Shown here: positions 13,349 through 14,871 of the stretch, one piece after another
Numbering within the stretch: position 1 is the first letter of the stretch
Layout of the letters: every line of letters begins with the position of its first letter
Origin: an uncultured Terriglobus sp.
GTDB taxonomy: Bacteria > Acidobacteriota > Terriglobia > Terriglobales > Acidobacteriaceae
Assembly (NCBI GenBank): GCA_937859825.1
Contig: CALMAP010000186.1
Span: forward strand, 1-14,871
DNA: 14,871 bases
Direction of reading: 5' to 3'
The notes under the pieces: generated by a model
Told to the model about the DNA's origin: nothing
The model's input: only the letters and a program-made list of their open reading frames with translations
The model's database searches: none
Made by a program: the position numbers and the translations under genes

Positions 13349-14871
13349 TTATCCGATGTCTTCGGACCAGTTCTCAAGATAATTCTTGAAGTCGGTCATG
13401 AACTTGCCTGCGTCGGAGCCGTCAATGATGCGGTGGTCGAAGCCGAGGGTGAAGCGCTGGATGGAGCGGATGGCGATCACGTCACCGCCATCCTTGTCCT
13501 GGATGACGAGCGCTTCCTTGTTCAAACCTCCGATGCCCAGAATGGCCACCTGTGGCTGGTTGATGACCGGTGTACCGAACTGTTCCCCGAAGATGCCGGA
13601 GTTGGTGAGCGTAAAGGTACCACCGGCGACCTCGTCCGGTGCGAGTTTCTTGCTGCGGGCGCGGTCTGCAATGTCCACAATCCCGCGTGCGATGCCGAGG
13701 AAGTTCTTCTCCTCGGTCTGCTTCAACACCGGCACGATCAGGCCCCAGTCCAGGGCGACCGCAATGCCGATGTTCACGTTCTTGTTGTAGCGGATGTTCT
13801 GGCCTTCGACCGCAGCGTTCACGATGGGGTGTTTGCGCAGTGCGGCAATGGTGGCCCGTGTGATGAACGGCATATAGGTCAGCTTCACGCCGTTGCGTTG
13901 CTCGTATTTGTTTTTCTCCTTCTCGCGAAGACGGACGATGCGTGTCATGTCCACCTTGAAGACGGTGTGCACGTGCGCCGACGTCTGCTTGGACTCGACC
14001 ATGCGCTTTGCGATGATGGACCGCATCTTGGACATGGGCACCACTTCGCCCAGAACCGGAGCGGCTTCTGCTGCGGCCTGCTTCGGTGCTGTCGTCGCCG
14101 GAGCAGATTGCGCCGTGGAAGCCTCCTGCTTTGCAGAACTGACCTGCGTGGCCGTACCACTGCTGACCTGAGCGATGGTGTGCGACGGCGTACCAGGCTG
14201 CGAGGGTGTTGCCGTGCCTGCCTGGGATGGAGCAGCGGGAGCGGCAGACTTGCCACCGTTGTTGATGTAGCCGAGGATGTCGTTCTTGGTGACCCGGCCG
14301 GCAAAACCAGAGCCGGAGATTCCGGCTGCAGCCAGGTCGATGCTGTTCTCCTGTGCGATCTTGCGAACGAGCGGTGAGGAGCGTGGCGCCTCTCCACTGG
14401 TGTCTGTGGCCGGGGCTGCGACCGGCTGACGTGCTGGTGCCGCCTGCGTCTGCTGCGCGATGGCTGCAGGTGCTGTGCCGGTTGAACCTGCGGCTCCACC
14501 GATCACGGCGACCACCGTGTTGATGGTGACGGTCTGGCCTTCCTGCGCCTTGATCTCCGTAAGCGTGCCTGCAGCGGGTGAGGGGATTTCTGCATCGACC
14601 TTGTCCGTCGAGATTTCGAAGATGGGCTCATCCCGCTGGACGGTGTCGCCCACCTTCTTAAGCCACTTGGTGATGGTGCCCTCGGTGATGCTCTCGCCCA
14701 TCTGCGGCATGACAACTTCAGTCGCAGTAGCGTTGGATGGGTGTCCGTAAGCGGCTGGAACCGGTGGCGCGGGGAAACCGGGAGCAGCCGGGGCTTCGGG
14801 CTGTGTGGAAGCGGAGGCGGGTGCTGCCGCAGAAGCGGATGCTGCGGGAGAGCCTGCTTCCTCGAGCACGG
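13349..14871 (-). CDS. sucB: Dihydrolipoamide acyltransferase (E2), probably of 2-oxoglutarate dehydrogenase; N-terminus beyond the window
   Basis: E2 transfers the acyl group from E1 to CoA through lipoyl arms at the core of a 2-oxoacid dehydrogenase complex. The frame is open at the right edge; 507 codons are visible (506 full residues). In order: the visible N-terminus (VLEEAG) looks like the end of a first lipoyl domain; an Ala/Pro linker; a second lipoyl domain (about 50-124) with lipoyl-lysine K90 in TDKVDAEI; a linker; the E3-binding domain (164-201); a long Ala/Pro/Ser/Thr linker (203-273); and the catalytic domain with HRIIDG (H479, D483). Two lipoyl domains plus this linker style match the SucB type of Actinobacteria/Acidobacteria. 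A pyruvate or branched-chain E2 cannot be excluded from sequence alone. A GTG at 14869 is in frame but is not the start. Confidence 0.92.
   Translation of the reverse strand, partial: VLEEAGSPAASASAAAPASASTQPEAPAAPGFPAPPVPAAYGHPSNATATEVVMPQMGESITEGTITKWLKKVGDTVQRDEPIFEISTDKVDAEIPSPAAGTLTEIKAQEGQTVTINTVVAVIGGAAGSTGTAPAAIAQQTQAAPARQPVAAPATDTSGEAPRSSPLVRKIAQENSIDLAAAGISGSGFAGRVTKNDILGYINNGGKSAAPAAPSQAGTATPSQPGTPSHTIAQVSSGTATQVSSAKQEASTAQSAPATTAPKQAAAEAAPVLGEVVPMSKMRSIIAKRMVESKQTSAHVHTVFKVDMTRIVRLREKEKNKYEQRNGVKLTYMPFITRATIAALRKHPIVNAAVEGQNIRYNKNVNIGIAVALDWGLIVPVLKQTEEKNFLGIARGIVDIADRARSKKLAPDEVAGGTFTLTNSGIFGEQFGTPVINQPQVAILGIGGLNKEALVIQDKDGGDVIAIRSIQRFTLGFDHRIIDGSDAGKFMTDFKNYLENWSEDIG

Noticed and set aside
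12959..14377. 472-aa plus-strand frame opposite the E2 and two-span membrane protein genes
   Set aside because: It crosses a clear minus-strand terminator and two well-supported genes, and its composition is that of an antisense shadow.

Overview
The window looks like chromosomal DNA of a high-GC soil bacterium, most likely an acidobacterium of the Terriglobus/Granulicella/Edaphobacter type. That assignment is an inference from three things: the gene families (a DUF4142 protein, a YncE-like propeller, a tryptophan/glutamine-rich surface lipoprotein, an actinobacterial/acidobacterial-style E2 with an Ala/Pro-rich linker), the codon bias, and a hairpin repeat whose core resembles intergenic repeats I associate with that group. 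No rRNA, tRNA, CRISPR array, insertion sequence or phage gene was seen.

Layout. 1-1599 (minus): a glutamine-rich lipoprotein that runs off the left edge. 1752-2066 (minus): a small helical protein of unknown function. 2067-2440: a divergent promoter region. 2441-5323 (plus): aconitase A, which ends at a bidirectional terminator shared with a convergent 70-residue histidine-periodic protein (5382-5594, minus). 5782-6783 (minus): a secreted YncE-like beta-propeller. A divergent spacer with a large hairpin repeat separates it from purE-purK (6968-8691, plus), whose stop and start codons overlap as ATGA. After purK comes a tightly packed, visibly less GC-rich set of unknown genes (8751-9810) joined by 1-nt TAGTG overlaps; the last two may be one gene split by a frameshift. 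9875-11200 (plus) is a YegD-like Hsp70 ATPase and 11262-11780 (plus) an exported DUF4142 protein with a strong terminator. Between that terminator and the next gene lies a tiny ORF made of three hexapeptide repeats (xPGVAK). 11963-13267 (minus) is an unknown two-span membrane protein, and 13349 to the right edge (minus) is the E2 subunit of a 2-oxoacid dehydrogenase, probably the 2-oxoglutarate complex.

Functionally, aconitase and the E2 belong to the TCA cycle and purE/purK carry out consecutive steps of purine synthesis. The rest are envelope or stress-type proteins with no evident pathway link. The points most worth a second look are: (i) the aconitase has Gly where the family has the first Cys of its CxxC iron-sulfur motif; (ii) the xPGVAK mini-ORF; (iii) the unknown cassette at 8751-9810; (iv) the two-span membrane protein; and (v) the heptad-spaced histidines in the 70-residue protein.
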